Below are positions 25,430 through 37,420 of a stretch of DNA of 64,000 nt, one piece after another. The notes under the pieces were generated by a model, which searched no databases, was not told the origin of the DNA, and was given only the letters and a program-made list of their open reading frames with translations. Every line of letters starts with the position of its first letter. Position 1 is the stretch's first letter. The stretch is from Aselliscus stoliczkanus (Eukaryota > Chordata > Mammalia > Chiroptera > Hipposideridae): the NCBI GenBank assembly GCA_033961575.1, contig CM066735.1, positions 31,205,501-31,269,500 on the forward strand, given 5' to 3'. The position numbers and the translations under genes are program-made.

Positions 25430-28110
25430 ACTTTACATTCATCAGTGAAAGTTTGGGGCTTACAATATTCAATTTCTTTCACTGTTTTGAGAAAAATTTA
25501 TAGCACTAAATGCATCTATTAGAACAAAAGAAATTCCTCACAAAATTTAAGCTTCCACCATAACAAATTAGAAAAATAACAGAAAATTACACTTTATGCA
25601 AGCAAAAAGTAGAAAGTCATAAAGAGTAGAAATCAATAAAGTTAAAAATAGAAAAATAAATAAAATTATAAGCTTATTCTTTGAACAACAGTAAAATTGA
25701 TAAAATCTAGCCAGACTGACAGAAAACCAGAGAGGAAACAGACTATAAATGTGAAAATAGCTGATGACATCACTACCACAAGAAATGCTGTGAACAATGT
25801 ATGCCCACAAATGTGACAATTTAAATTCCTTGAGAGACAAAAACTATCAAAAAACAAATAACATGAATAGCCTGATATTTATTAACAAAATTGAATTTAT
25901 AATTAGAAATATGTCAACAAAGAGAACTTCAGTTACATAATTTTATTGGGAATTTCTACCAACCACTGAAGGAAAAGTAATAACCAATTTTACACATCTC
26001 TTATAGAAAATAGAAGAGAACATTATCTAATTCATTTGCTGGAGCCAGAATTACACTAATGCCAAAACAATACCAATATTACAAGAAAATTACAGAACAG
26101 TAATCCTAATGAACATAGATACAAAAATGCCCAATGTAGTATAAGGAAATCCAATAAAGCAATATGTAAAAACAATAATGCAGCATGACCAAATGAGGTT
26201 TATCCCAAAAATGCCAGGCTGATTTGACATTTAATAACCAATCAATTCATTTCATCATATTAATAAATTAAAAAGAACACATATATGATCATCAAAGTAT
26301 GATGCAGGAAAAGCCCTTGGCAAGTATAGTATCCATTCATGTTAAAAACTCTCAGCAAACTTGGAAGAGAAGCCAGATTTAAAATCTGATTAAAGACATC
26401 TACAAAGACTTTGCAACTATACTTTAGTATACAACATTGTACTTAATGGTGAAATATTGAATGTTCATCCACCCCATTGCCCCATCACTGCCCACCCCAT
26501 GGTGGGAACAAAGCAAGACTGTCTTTACCCATCACTTTGTCAACATCCTTACTGAAAAATCATAGTGCTATAAGGAAATCAAAAGAAGTAAAAGGCATGT
26601 ATATTAGAACAGACAAAAAAGCAAAACAAAACAGTGCTGACAATAACTAAAGGGAACCTAAATAAATAGAAATATATACCATTTTCATTGTTGGAAAACA
26701 GCAGCATTTTGTATAGGTTTGTACAATTTGATTCTAAATACCTGTGGAAATGCAAAGGATCTAGAAAGCTGAAACAGATTTGAAAAAAAAAAAGGAAGAA
26801 TAATGCTAACTGATTTTAAGAATTATGAAGTCACAGTAATAACGAGAATGTGAAATGGTCTGACATTCTAGAAAAACAGATCAATGGAATAGAATAGAGA
26901 ATCTATCAATAGATCTACATAAATGCAGACAAATAATTTTTGACAAAGTTGTAAAAGCAACTCAATGGAGAAACAGTAGTTTTTCCAAGAAATGATGCTG
27001 TAAAAACTGGAAATCCACAAGAAGAAAAATTAAACTTTACCTATCCTCACACCCTATATAAAAATTAATCCCAACTTGATTGTACACCTAAATAGAAATG
27101 AAGTGTATAAGATTTCTGGAAGAAAATATAGGAGAAAATCTGCATGACTTTGGTTAGTCAAATAATTGTTAGGTAACAATAAAGTATCTATAAGGAGGAA
27201 ATAGATAAATTGGACTTTGTCAAAACTGAAAACTTTTGATCTGTGGAAGATCCTATTAAAAATATGAGAGAAGTCACAGAAAGGGAAAAAAAATTGTCAA
27301 TCATATTTCTCATGGAGACTTTTAATCTAGAATATATAAAAGACAATAAAAAATAAATAAACATCTGATTAAAATTAGGTAAGCACTATAAGTAAACATA
27401 TTCCCAATGAAGGTATGGTGAATAAGCATATGAAAAACTATCAGTATCATTATATATAAAGAAATGCAAAGTAAAACTACAATGAGATAGTGTGACATGG
27501 TGTTGGTTGGAACTGAACATTGTACAGCCATTTTGAAAAAATAGTTTGGCAGTTTCCTATGAAGTTTAACAGACTCTTAGTATATGGTACTTGGCAATCC
27601 CTCTCCTAAATATTTGTTCAAAAAAATGGAAACTTATCTCCACTCAAAAAACTTAACTTGAGTTTTGATAAAAGCTTATTCGTATTTTCTAAATGTTGGA
27701 AGAAACCCAGATTCCCCTTCAAACTGACTGGGCAAACAAGTTGTGGTACATCATACAAAATATGACTATTCAGCAATAAAAAGACAGAACTATTGATTCA
27801 TTCAAAAACTTGGATACATATTAAATGCATTCTACTAAGTGAAAAGAGCCATTTCCAAAAGGTTTCATAGTCTGTGATTCATTTTATATGATAATATGGA
27901 AAAGGTAGAACCATAGGAATGGGAAACAGATCAATATTTGCCTAGGTTTGAGGGTTGGGGACATGGCTGACTATAAATATGAAGTATGGAAGACTTTTTA
28001 GTGGATGGAAGTCTTCTATGAGGCAATGTGGTATTAGACATGACACTCATAACTCATTCAACTGTATTCCACAAAGAGCATATTTACAACTTGTACTTTT
28101 AAATTAACAA
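25430..28110 (+). mobile_element. old LINE-1 fragment, 2.7 kb
   Basis: Plus-strand decayed L1 ORF2: TAGCCAGACTGACAG, GACATCACTACCACAAGAAA, ACATTGTACTTAATGGTGAA and AATGGAATAGAATAGAGAAT occur in the expected order, continuing into 3' sequences near 27900-28110. Stops in every frame. Borders approximate. Confidence 0.85.
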
Positions 28111-29371
28111 AATCAACTATGATGTAGGAAGAACCCAATAGGGGGTGTAGACTCAAGCAAACAAATTTGTCTACACACATATTACAAATCATATGCATCT
28201 CATAACTGCAGTAGACTGTGTTGGGAGAAGGGACATGCCGTAACTTTGGAAAATAGTGTTTAGCTAGATATTATAAAGCTAAAAGAGGAAAATAACCCAA
28301 ATGATGTGTTCTTGTTGGCAGTTTGTTTCCTACAGGGTTATGACTTAGCATGTTTTAAACTATATGTATACAGAATTGAACAAATAAACACATATACTTT
28401 AGATGTTGATACTGGATTCGATACTGGATATCAATGTGAAGATAGGTTGATAATAGATAGATAGCTATATACATATATACAGAAATATACAATAGATGTG
28501 TGCAGATATATGAAGAATATATATATATACACACACTTTGTTCTGTCTTCTGAAAGAGCATATAAGCAGTCATTCCCTTGTAGCAATAAGCACACATAGC
28601 ATCTAGATCTTGATTTTTAAATATCTTTTATTAAGGGAATCAGGGCTCCTTAGAGAAGTGGTTAATTCTAGGGCTGAGGCTGGGAAGAATATAATAGACT
28701 ATTTACAACCCTACAGAGTACACTACAGCTATTCTAAAATTAGTTCCTACATCAAATTCTACACTGCATGAATTTCCTTTTGAACTCACTACTAAAATTA
28801 CAAAAATAGTTAAGTAAGAAAATGAAAAGAAATAAACCTAGATAATGAAGCTGCACTCCTGCATTTTTGGAGAGGAAATGAAGCGTAATATTTGAGAGGG
28901 AGGCTGAATTACCTGTTTCTTCATTGCTATTGACAGACAAATTATATGTAACCCTATAATTCTAAGAAGGTTTATTATTTCATGCTTATTTCTCACTGCT
29001 AAATAACGAAAACCATTTCCACATCTGAAGCATTTAGATTACTCCGAATTTGTATTATACATAAGAAAAAGACCAAGTCCACTGAGTCATGAAGTTAGAA
29101 TTCATTGAATATCTTGAAGGAAGACCTACTGTATCTGCATACAGTCACCTTACTATTCTCAGTATCTGGGATGAAACAAAACAAGAACTCCAGGGCTTGA
29201 GTGAGAGCTGGAAGAGATTTCACTGGCCATTAAAGTGTTATAGGCTCAGTTGTGACCTTAGTTGTATGAAAAATTTCCATTTCAAAACCAGTAATTTACC
29301 TATCATCGAGGGTTCATAAATCTGACCATTTTTTTTGCTTTGAAGAGACTATTGTACTAATGGCAAATATT

Positions 29372-29374
<3 letters not shown>

Positions 29375-29440
<66 letters not shown>
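29375..29440 (+). repeat. (AT)n microsatellite
   Basis: About 66 bp of alternating AT with a single extra T near the middle. Self-complementary and able to extrude a cruciform. Confidence 0.97.
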
Positions 29441-29442
<2 letters not shown>

Positions 29443-31269
29443 CCTGTTTGATTAAACACACAGCAGTCAGTACACTAGGTGATGAAATGTACAGAGAAAG
29501 GTTGTGTGCCCCCAGGTAACAATGCCTCTATCTTTTAACACCCTTGTCTGTTTTCTTATTTACCATTTAAAACAATGACATTTTGAGACTGGAAGCTAAA
29601 TGAAAACCTAGAAGAATGGGTACATCTATCCAATATTTCTAAAGAATTGAACAATAATTCAAGAAGATTACTATTGTTAATGATGGCAACAATACAAGAC
29701 CCATCCACCTGTAAAATACGATTCTTATACTCTTAGAACCATTGTTAATACATATTAGTTAGGACGATGTGTCTGCTGGGGTTAATAAGTTTTTTTTATA
29801 ACTTGAAAAAAAGTATTTTTATAATGCTTTTGATTCTGGCTTATTTAAAATTTTTTAAAAAGCACAATGTTGCAATTAATAGATGGGATGATAAAATACA
29901 TTAAGACATCCTGTTGCTTTATTACAAATTTCCACAAAATAAAGATGAAAAGCCAATCCAAAGTACACTGTGAGTGAAGTTGATTCCACTTAATCTATTA
30001 TAGGAGTACATAAAAGACATCATCTTATGTACAAATAGCCTATAATTACTTTTATGTTTTGTACATTATACTTGTCATGGTCGGTTAACATTTTTTCTGG
30101 TTCCTTCTAGCATAATTACCAGAATGTCTGAAGGACATAAATAAAAGTGTAATTGAAAAGAATATATTCATAGCTCCATGTTGTGATAAGATGGGATGCT
30201 GGCCAAAAAAATGGGTCTTAAGAAGTAGTGTTTTCTATGCGTTGGCTGAGAAAGACAGGTCCATAGGCTATAAGCAGAGTTTTATGACTCTTTGGAGACA
30301 ATTCAAAAAAGGCTGAAGCAGGGAGATTGACAGTATGAACTCTGAAATACTTTTAAAAATTCCTGTAATACTTTCCATTCTGGCGAATCAGACTGAGTTA
30401 CTCTTGATTACAGGAGTTACTACAGAAGAAATCTATGGTAGATACAGGGCTGGGTGTTTGTGTAGGAGGTGGTACTATAATAAAAAAATGAAAAATCAGT
30501 AAGTAGTGTCTTTCTATCTGCTTTCTCCACTCCACCTAATCCCAGAAATGCATGACTCATTGACATAACTATAAGTCTTATTGATCAAACATAATTTGTT
30601 AAGACTTTAATCTTGTGATTTAAGGAAACATAAGTAATTTTTAAAAGAACTGATTTGTGATAAACTGATGACTTTCTTGAAGTTTGTTAAATGGGTGAAT
30701 TAGAAAAAAAGTTAAAATATAATTAACCATATATTTTTTTTCTGTTTCCTGGGTTGTACAATTCGCAATGTTAAATTTGAAGAGGGTCTGAGTATAACCT
30801 TTATTTAAATGAGTATGATGTATTAATGTTAATAGTAGAAGTATAATGTGAACAAAACTTTCCAGAGAGTTTTGTATTCATCTGAAAACATCTAGTATTT
30901 AAGAGAAGCCAGCATATCTAGAGGAGTATATTAGAAAGGTGTCTTGTCTTCCACATGCTCTATGAGCACAGGCCCTGTATATTATAAGCACTTTGGAAAC
31001 TGGAAAAGATCCTACAAATTTAAGCTTTATTATTGTTCTTGCTATTATGACAAATACTCTAAGAGCTTATAAACAAGGACCAAACATTTTCTCAATCTCC
31101 TCTTTAATGTTTTCACCTTCTAGTCCATGGCTTTGTCTAATTCTAAAATGATTATGGTTCCAAAACATCAATGGAATGCGTGTTTCAAGAGTGCAGAGTT
31201 TTTGACAGCCATATTTGCTGTATCTCCAGTACATAGAAGAGCAAAGATGGCGGCAAAGAGACCAAGTAG

Positions 31270-31440
31270 GAGGCTATTGCATAGCGTTGGCAAGTCATGA
31301 TGATGGTGGCTTGGACTCAGGGAATTGCTGTGGAAGTGGTGAGAAGTGGTCAGATAATGAAAATATTGTGAATATAGACCCAAAAGGTTTTATTAATGGA
31401 TTGTTTGTAAGGTATGAGAGAAAGAGAGGCATCAGGGACA
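31270..31440 (-). mobile_element. L2 LINE fragment
   Basis: CATGATGATGGTGGCTTGGA followed by GGAAGTGGTGAGAAGTGGTC is the reverse complement of the L2 block CCACTTCTC...CCAAGCCACCATCAT. Diverged. Confidence 0.45.
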
Positions 31441-31928
31441 AATCCTATTATTTATCTATTTATTTTTGCCTAAGCTATAATAAGAGGAGGGATTCAAGCA
31501 TAGATGCTGGGTTGAGATATAAGTTCAAAGAAGACTCTGTGAATACATTGTAGTTAAAACCATTATATTGGATCCAATGACAAAGGAGTAGCTACAAATA
31601 GGAAAAAATTTCAAGAATTTAGCCTTGGGTTTTTGTTTTTGTTTTTGTTTTTCCAAAGGAGACTGTCAAACAATTCTCATATACCTAATAAGATAAGAAA
31701 TGAGAATTGGGCATGAGATTCAGGCAAGAGGAGGTCCCTGCTTACCTTCGTAAGGTAGGGTGGGTTTAGGTGAAAACCCAATTAGAGTTCATTTAGAGAG
31801 AATTGGAAGAGAGGAATTAGATATATTAAGTACAATACACTTTTAAGGAGTTTTGCCATAAACAAAGAGAATTTGGCAGTAACTGGCAATACAAGTGGGA
31901 TTATGAACATTTTAAGAAGTTATTTACA

Positions 31929-32050
31929 GGGGCCGACCGAGTGGCGCAGTGGTTAAGCGCTGGCTTTGGAAGCCAGCGGCCCCGGTTCGGGTCCCACATA
32001 TGAGGGCCAGTGACGCTGCCCTCAAAAAATAAATAAATAAATAAAATCAG
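31929..32050 (+). mobile_element. tRNA-derived SINE, short form, near consensus
   Basis: GGGGCCGACCGAGTGGCGCA, GTGGTTAAGCGCTGGC, the anticodon-arm palindrome, GGTTCGGGTCC and CTGCCCTC, with an (AAAT)n tail. A perfect 17-bp target-site duplication, TTAAGAAGTTATTTACA, lies at 31912-31928 and 32051-32067. One of the youngest-looking copies here. Confidence 0.96.
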
Positions 32051-32148
32051 TTAAGAAGTTATTTACAAAGAGAGATTATGCTGTGTTTAAGAGAATATAT
32101 TTATGTTTCCATTCATGCAACTTTTGGTGTTACTCAAGTTTATTCATT

Positions 32149-32176
32149 ACACACACACACACGCACACACACACGT
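32149..32176 (+). repeat. (AC)n microsatellite
   Basis: About 28 bp of AC with one GC interruption. Confidence 0.9.
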
Positions 32177-32339
32177 GTGACATTTACTTTAGTGACATAT
32201 ACAAACTAAACCTCATCTCTACAAACAGTGCCAGAGTTTTTGAGTTAGAGTTGGGTTCAAGTTTTGTCACTGTTACTTAAAGCTATTAATAGCTTATCGT
32301 TTTGGGTGCTATTTATTTTCCTGGTTTTCTTAGTTCTTT

Positions 32340-32475
32340 ATTTGCCACTTAATTCTCAAAAGAATCTTATAATGTAGGTGCTATTATTACACCCATTTTA
32401 CAGATAGGAAAATCAGGGTACAAAACAATTAAGTAAATTGTCCTTAGTTATATGGATCCTATGGGATAAAGCTAT
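32340..32475 (-). mobile_element. MIR SINE
   Basis: ATGTAGGTGCTATTATTACA, CCCATTTTACAGATAGGAAA and TTAAGTAAATTGTCC follow the reverse complement of MIR. Confidence 0.75.
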
Positions 32476-32897
32476 CTTTGACTATGTGTATAATTACTAT
32501 TCTACATCCTTGTCTACTCAGCTCTTACATTATAAGCAATCTATCACTGGTATAAGGGGCTTAAAAAACTTAACAACATCCTTATGAAATACTTTATGGA
32601 AAAATTTGCTATATTTAATTTTCCATTTCAATACATAGTAGTTCAAAAGGGGCTTCAGTAAAAGTTGAAGCCTTAACCAGAATGATTCATAACTTTTGTT
32701 GAATCAGTATGTAAAGTTCACACAATGTAGTCTTGTGATAGTAAAAAGCAATCTAAATATGAGTAACCTTTTATTAATATTTGTTCAGTAAGTCATACTG
32801 CAGATAAACAATCAAAGTCAGATTTCCTGGATGGAAGTTTTACTCTCAGGAATACCTTTCAATTGGAAAAGACTGCTTTGAAAATCTTGCCTGACAA

Positions 32898-33243
32898 GAC
32901 ATGAGTCCTTCTGATCCCCTAAGAAAAATATTTACAACCTTATTGATTATATCCCCTAAACTGTCTTTTCTGTCTCTGCAGTAGTATTGTAGGGAGACCA
33001 CTTCATGGACGATGTAGTGGCCTGACCATTGCACTGTACATCTGAAGCTGTCACTGAATAATATTAGATGTTGACTATAATTTAACACATATATAATCAT
33101 GGGGTGTGAAATATAGTGTGGGAATGTAGTCAATGGAATTGTAATAGATATGTATGATATTTGGGGGTGGGGGGTAGAGTAGGGGGAGGGGTAGTCACTT
33201 TGTAAGAGGTGAAAAAGACTATTGCATTGTTTTGTACATTTGT

Positions 33244-33288
<45 letters not shown>
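32898..33288 (+). mobile_element. LINE-1 with 5' inversion
   Basis: From about 32985 to 33240 the L1 3' UTR runs in the plus direction (ACATCTGAAGCTG, ATTAGATGTTGACTATAATT, G-rich patch, TTGTTTTGTACATTTG) with a (CAT)n tail. In 32898-32984 the upstream part is inverted: ACAACCTTATTGATTATATC is the reverse complement of a segment that lies upstream in the L1 copy at 20902-22725. Flanks ATCTTGCCTGACAA (32884-32897) and ATCTTGCCTAACCA form an imperfect target-site duplication enclosing both parts, as produced by twin priming. Confidence 0.8.
33246..33288 (+). repeat. (ATC)n microsatellite, L1 tail
   Basis: Fourteen ATC triplets form the 3' tail of the preceding L1 insertion. Confidence 0.95.
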
Positions 33289-33719
33289 TTGCCTAACCAA
33301 CAGCGTCTGCTCCCACGGGAGGTTTTCACAGCCTGTAATCATTCCTGGAGAGAATGCCCTGAATTTTTTTAGGATTTTCTGAGTGCTCTTCCTTTATTAC
33401 ATGCAATTCACTGCAAGCACCAATGCATGTATTTCCTACTGTTAGGCTAAAAGACAGGCTGTCTTGTTGCCCACACTACGCATTTCTCAAATTGCTGTTG
33501 TCTGACGTTGGTATTTTTAATATATGTGCTGCTGAAGCGAGCACTGACTTTAGTATTTTTGACCCATTCTGGGGGTAAATTTATGAGTAAGAGTATTTTT
33601 GTAAAGATAACACTGCTAATTTTATATCTATTACTTGGGTTCACAACAAATTTATTCTTTGTGTTATATCACGAAGTCATTAATTATGTTGTAGGATAAT
33701 CATATTTTGACACTTTTAC

Positions 33720-33721
<2 letters not shown>

Positions 33722-33769
<48 letters not shown>
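33722..33769 (+). repeat. (TG)n microsatellite
   Basis: About 24 uninterrupted TG units. Confidence 0.97.
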
Positions 33770-33772
<3 letters not shown>

Positions 33773-33784
33773 AAATGGTTTTGG

Positions 33785-33975
33785 AGTTAAGCAGGATCCT
33801 ACATCACCACTTCTGACTTTTCATTCCTGGGAAAAGTGTTGAACTTCTTTAAGCCTCAGTATATTCATATGGAAAATGGGGATGAGAAGACTTTCCTTGA
33901 AGGTTGTGAAGGCTAAAAATTATATATGTGAAACCATTGAGCAGGATATCTGGTGCATCCAAGAATTTCAAAACT
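33785..33975 (+). mobile_element. MIR SINE
   Basis: CTTTAAGCCTCAGTATATTC, GGAAAATGGGGATGAGAAGA and GGTTGTGAAGGCTAAA match MIR in sense orientation. Confidence 0.75.
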
Positions 33976-34384
33976 TTTGCATGCTAAGTGGTATTCTTGT
34001 AAAAAAATTTGCTTCGACTATTAAATTAGTCTGAAAAGCTCCTGATGTAGAGACTCAGGATATTTTAATAATTGTTTTTCTACTTTAATACATGATATTA
34101 ATTTAGGTATAGAATATGATATCAATATGTTACATTGCTGTAATATTCCTATGGTTAACATTTTCCTATTAGTTGATAAATATGGTACAAATAGGAAAGT
34201 TATCAAAAGTACAGGAAAATGACTAAAGTTTACTTAGAGGCAAAAAGAAAGGGTATAATCAAATAAATGTATTCATAGTAAATAAAATGGTACTATACAA
34301 AAAAAGGGAAGATCAGTTGATAACAAACACTATAAAAATAGTCAACAATTTCGCTAGAAGAAAAAGGGCTGTATCTTTGAAAGA

Positions 34385-34455
34385 GGCAGTATATTTCAGT
34401 GGATAAGAGCTTGAATTATCGCATAGGGATGCCTGAATTTGGATACTGGGTTGGG
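34385..34455 (+). mobile_element. MIR SINE, 5' fragment
   Basis: CAGTGGATAAGAGCTTGAAT followed by GATGCCTGAATTTGGATACT matches the tRNA-related 5' part of MIR. A (GTTT)n tract then interrupts. Confidence 0.55.
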
Positions 34456-34456
34456 C

Positions 34457-34530
34457 AAGTTTGTTTGTTTGTTTGTTTGCTTGCTTGCTTGTTTAACATT
34501 CCTCCATTCCTCCATTCCTCCATTCTAAGA
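34457..34530 (+). repeat. (GTTT)n/(GCTT)n and (CATTCCTC)n simple repeats
   Basis: Four to five GTTT units change to three GCTT units and, after eight bases, to three and a half copies of CATTCCTC. Confidence 0.9.
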
Positions 34531-35292
34531 GGGCTATTGTAGCATCTTTCTTAAAGGTGATTTATATCTGAATAATTAATAAATCAAAACAATTCCAGGC
34601 TTGCCATAATCACTTAATTAAATCTTGCTTTCAATAAATGGCCTTACAGTCAAGCATATAAGTAAAATACACTTATGGATCAAAGGTAAATTTACCTTTT
34701 TAATGTAACTCACTTAAACTACCTTAATCATTGAGGGCCATCTAATTCCATAATTCTAGAAAGGAATTTTAAAGCATTATGTATACTTATTTCTTACAGA
34801 AATGTAACTTTTTTTTTATGATTCTTGTTACTTGTTTGACATATATTTAAATTTTCTGTGTTTTGTAACTGACATTGATGAATGACCTTGGTGGTTCGCA
34901 AAAATGGACACACATTTATATCAAGGGTATAAGTTCAGATGTAAATATGGAATCAGAACTGCTGATTAGAGCGCCTAGGAATCTATTTTTAACAAGCAGC
35001 CCAGTCAATAATTATCCACATTATAATATGAGAGCTTTGGCTTTCTTGCCTATGGAAGAGCTTGTCTTTCGCTTGAGGACGCCAGACCCAAAATGGAGAT
35101 TCAGTAGGTGAACTTTACCTCAGATATGGATCCCTTTAATACCCAATTCTAACCACTTGGGCCATATATCTTGAGATAATAATTGCTTTAAAATATGATG
35201 ACATTGATTATGTAAAACCATTTTATCATTGAAACTTGCTGATATAATACATAAAATCCCTGATACAGCTGATCAAAAACACTTAAAATGAA

Positions 35293-35346
35293 TTTTTAGG
35301 TATGTTCAAATCCAACTTTTTAGGTATGTTCAAATCCAACTTTTTA
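35293..35346 (+). repeat. tandem duplication, 2 x 27 bp
   Basis: The unit TTTTTAGGTATGTTCAAATC plus CAAC occurs twice directly adjacent without mismatch, so the event is recent or the two copies are homogenised. Confidence 0.93.
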
Positions 35347-36004
35347 ATTTTTGATATTCTTTATCTGCTCCAGAAGCATAGACAATCATAACATTGCTTT
35401 AAAATCTTTGCATCATAACTTTTAATAATCCTTAAAATATAATTTACATATGCTCTATGTTTTTTAGATAAATTAGCATATAAATGTTAATATACAACTA
35501 CACACAGCACACAGAATATAATATTATTTCCAAATAATTGTACTTGAACAAATAGTAAGGGAGGAAAACCATAGCTTTTTACAAATTAAATAATTTACCA
35601 TATTGGCCTAAATTACCTAATGCATTTTATTTCTCTGTAGTGAACTGTAACTACCTCACAATTAATAAAACAGTATTGATAAGCTTCAACTGCAAATAAG
35701 ATCCTGAAATCTCAAAATGAAATTAAGATTCTTAATCCAACAGTGACAAAAAGTAGCCACATTTTAGGTCCTCATTCAATATTTAATTTGGCAAACAAAA
35801 TAAGTAAATGCAATTTTCTATGAATGAATACTTTATAAATAGGTAAATAATATTATTTTGATGCTAAAGTTTACCCAAATAATTATGTTGTAATTTTTTG
35901 CATTAAAAATAAATTCTTGTAAGCATTTTTCATGTATAGATTTTTTGAACAATTATCAACACACAAGACACATATATATAAGTTACAAGATATGTGAATT
36001 GGAC

Positions 36005-36389
36005 ATCTTTTCTTTTTTTATTATTAGTTTCAGGTGTGCAAAACAACATAATGATTAGACATTTACACCCTTCACAAAGTGATAACCCCAATAAATCTAC
36101 TACTCATCTGACACCGAACATAGCTATTATGATACCATTGACTATATTCCCTGTGCTCTACTTGACATCTCGTGACTTTTTTTATTATAGTTGACATTCA
36201 ATATTATATTAGTTTCGTGTGTACAGTGCAGTGGTTAGGCATATATATAATTTATGAAATGATTTCCCCAATAAGTCCAGTAGCTCTCCTTCCACACTAT
36301 ATATAGTTGTTGCGACATTATTTCCTGTATTCTCTATGCTGTACTTTACACCCCCATGACTATTTTGTGACTACCAATTAGTAATTGGT
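36005..36389 (-). mobile_element. LINE-1 3' UTR, 5'-truncated
   Basis: The plus strand starts with a T-rich tail (36009-36025), then TTTCAGGTGTGCAAAACAAC, TTTACACCCTTCACAAAGTG, TAGTTGACATTCAATATTAT and ATGACTATTTTGTGACTACC, the reverse complement of the bat L1 3' UTR. ATCTTTTC at 36005 and 36390 may be a short target-site duplication. It lies within 600 bp of ANXA10 exon 1, in sense with the gene. Confidence 0.85.
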
Positions 36390-36871
36390 ATCTTTTCAAC
36401 GTGTAGTTAGATAATTCAATGTCTATATTGGCTCTTCAAAATTTGTGGACTTAGAGCAGTTAGATCAAAATGATTCAGACAAAGAAAAAAATAGGAAATG
36501 ACTAGCGTGACTTATACAATGCTTAAATTCAACAGATAATTATTCAAAAATAAACTGTATTTTCTGGAGATATCATAGATTTAAAATAAAATTAACAATT
36601 CAGTTTAATTTTAGTTTCTTATAGAGAGAAATAAATATGGAGACAAAAAGAATCTTATAACTTGCAGTTAGAATTCTGAATCAGATTACTTATGAATGCA
36701 GGGATAACTAAATTGCCTCTGTGGAATAATACATTATTTCAAAATTCGGATAGATTTGAGATTTAATAGTAGCAGCTAAGTTTAATGGTTGTATTGAACC
36801 CCTACTGATTAAGAATTTAATAAAAATAAAACACCAATATTTCCTGTTGTAAATGTCAAGTACCACAAATG

Positions 36872-36924
36872 AAAAATTTTAAATAAGGTTAAAATCTAAA
36901 AATTTTAAATAAGGTTAAAATCTC
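36872..36924 (+). repeat. tandem duplication, 2 x 27 bp
   Basis: Two adjacent copies of AAAAATTTTAAATAAGGTTA plus AAATCT, located just 20 bp inside intron 1 from the exon 1 splice donor. Confidence 0.93.
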
Positions 36925-36944
36925 AAAAGAGGTATCATACTTAC

Positions 36945-36962
36945 ATAGTCTCCACAAAACAT
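36945..36962 (-). CDS. ANXA10: annexin A10, coding part of exon 1 (residues 1-6)
   Basis: On the minus strand ATGTTTTGTGGAGACTAT encodes MFCGDY, the six-residue N terminus I recall for human annexin A10, and is followed at once by the strong donor GTAAGT. The exon ends in phase 0, which fits exon 2 starting with a whole Val codon. The preceding context, CATCAAAATG, has A at -3 as expected for a good initiation site. The unusually short N-terminal tail is characteristic of this annexin; the membrane-binding core follows directly. The call combines start codon, exact peptide, donor site and a matching 5' UTR. Confidence 0.94.
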
Positions 36963-37115
36963 TTTGATGATAATGGTTCACTTCAGAGTAGATCAAAAGA
37001 TTTTTAATTGCACAGACTTGTTTCACTATGTAGCTTCAAAGAATTGAAGTTCACTGTTCAATCAAGTTTAAATGTCTACTGTTCACCTTGGCTTCTCAGG
37101 CAAGAAAATGTAGAG
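36963..37115 (-). other. ANXA10: ANXA10 5' untranslated region of exon 1
   Basis: Minus-strand sequence upstream of the ATG includes ACATTTTCTTGCCTGAGAAG, GGTGAACAGTAGACATTTAA, CAGTGAACTTCAATTCTTT and GTGAAACAAGTCTGTGCAAT, in the order I recall from the human ANXA10 5' UTR. It has no upstream ATG in a strong context that I noticed. The outer end (about 37115) is an estimate from that similarity. Confidence 0.75.
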
Positions 37116-37420
37116 TCAATTATGGATACAGCATGTCTTGAGATACAGTATCTATACTGAGCTATCAGTCATAGGTGAGTAGGCAAAATCATTGCACAAA
37201 ACAAATAGAACCAGGAGCTTAATCCCTGGGCATGTGTTGATTTAAGCAATATAGATTAGCTAACCAATGAAAGAAGTATAATCTTTTGAAAAAGCTGATG
37301 ACTTATGGAAAGGTAAGTTCATTTAACCACATAGTTAATGATTTATTTTCTGAGTTATCATTTTTAACATCTAGGTTCTTTCAGGTACTCAAGTCCCAAG
37401 CTTCATTTTTCAAATTGCTA
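37116..37420 (-). promoter_or_regulatory. ANXA10: presumed ANXA10 promoter
   Basis: Region immediately upstream of the inferred transcription start. No CpG island and no canonical TATA box at the right distance; the sequence is AT-rich, which suits a tissue-restricted gene. At 37334-37345 GTTAATGATTTA resembles an HNF1 site (consensus GTTAATNATTAAC), and TTTTGTGCAATG near 37191-37202 on the minus strand resembles a C/EBP half site. Both motif calls are speculative. Confidence 0.4.

Larger units (their letters stand above)
5688..36944 (-). other. ANXA10: ANXA10 intron 1
   Basis: The 31,257-bp intron opens with GTAAGTATGATACC after exon 1 and closes with CCCACCAG before exon 2. It holds at least five short-form SINEs, one long-form SINE, several L1 insertions in both orientations, L2 and MIR relics, one mariner MITE and many microsatellites, listed separately. 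Stretches where I see no repeat or gene signal include about 6105-7800, 8740-10640, 12390-14440, 15450-16110, 19560-20880, 22742-23160, 24452-25430, 28110-31270 (apart from the AT tract) and 34530-36000. They are AT-rich with only short chance reading frames. Confidence 0.9.
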
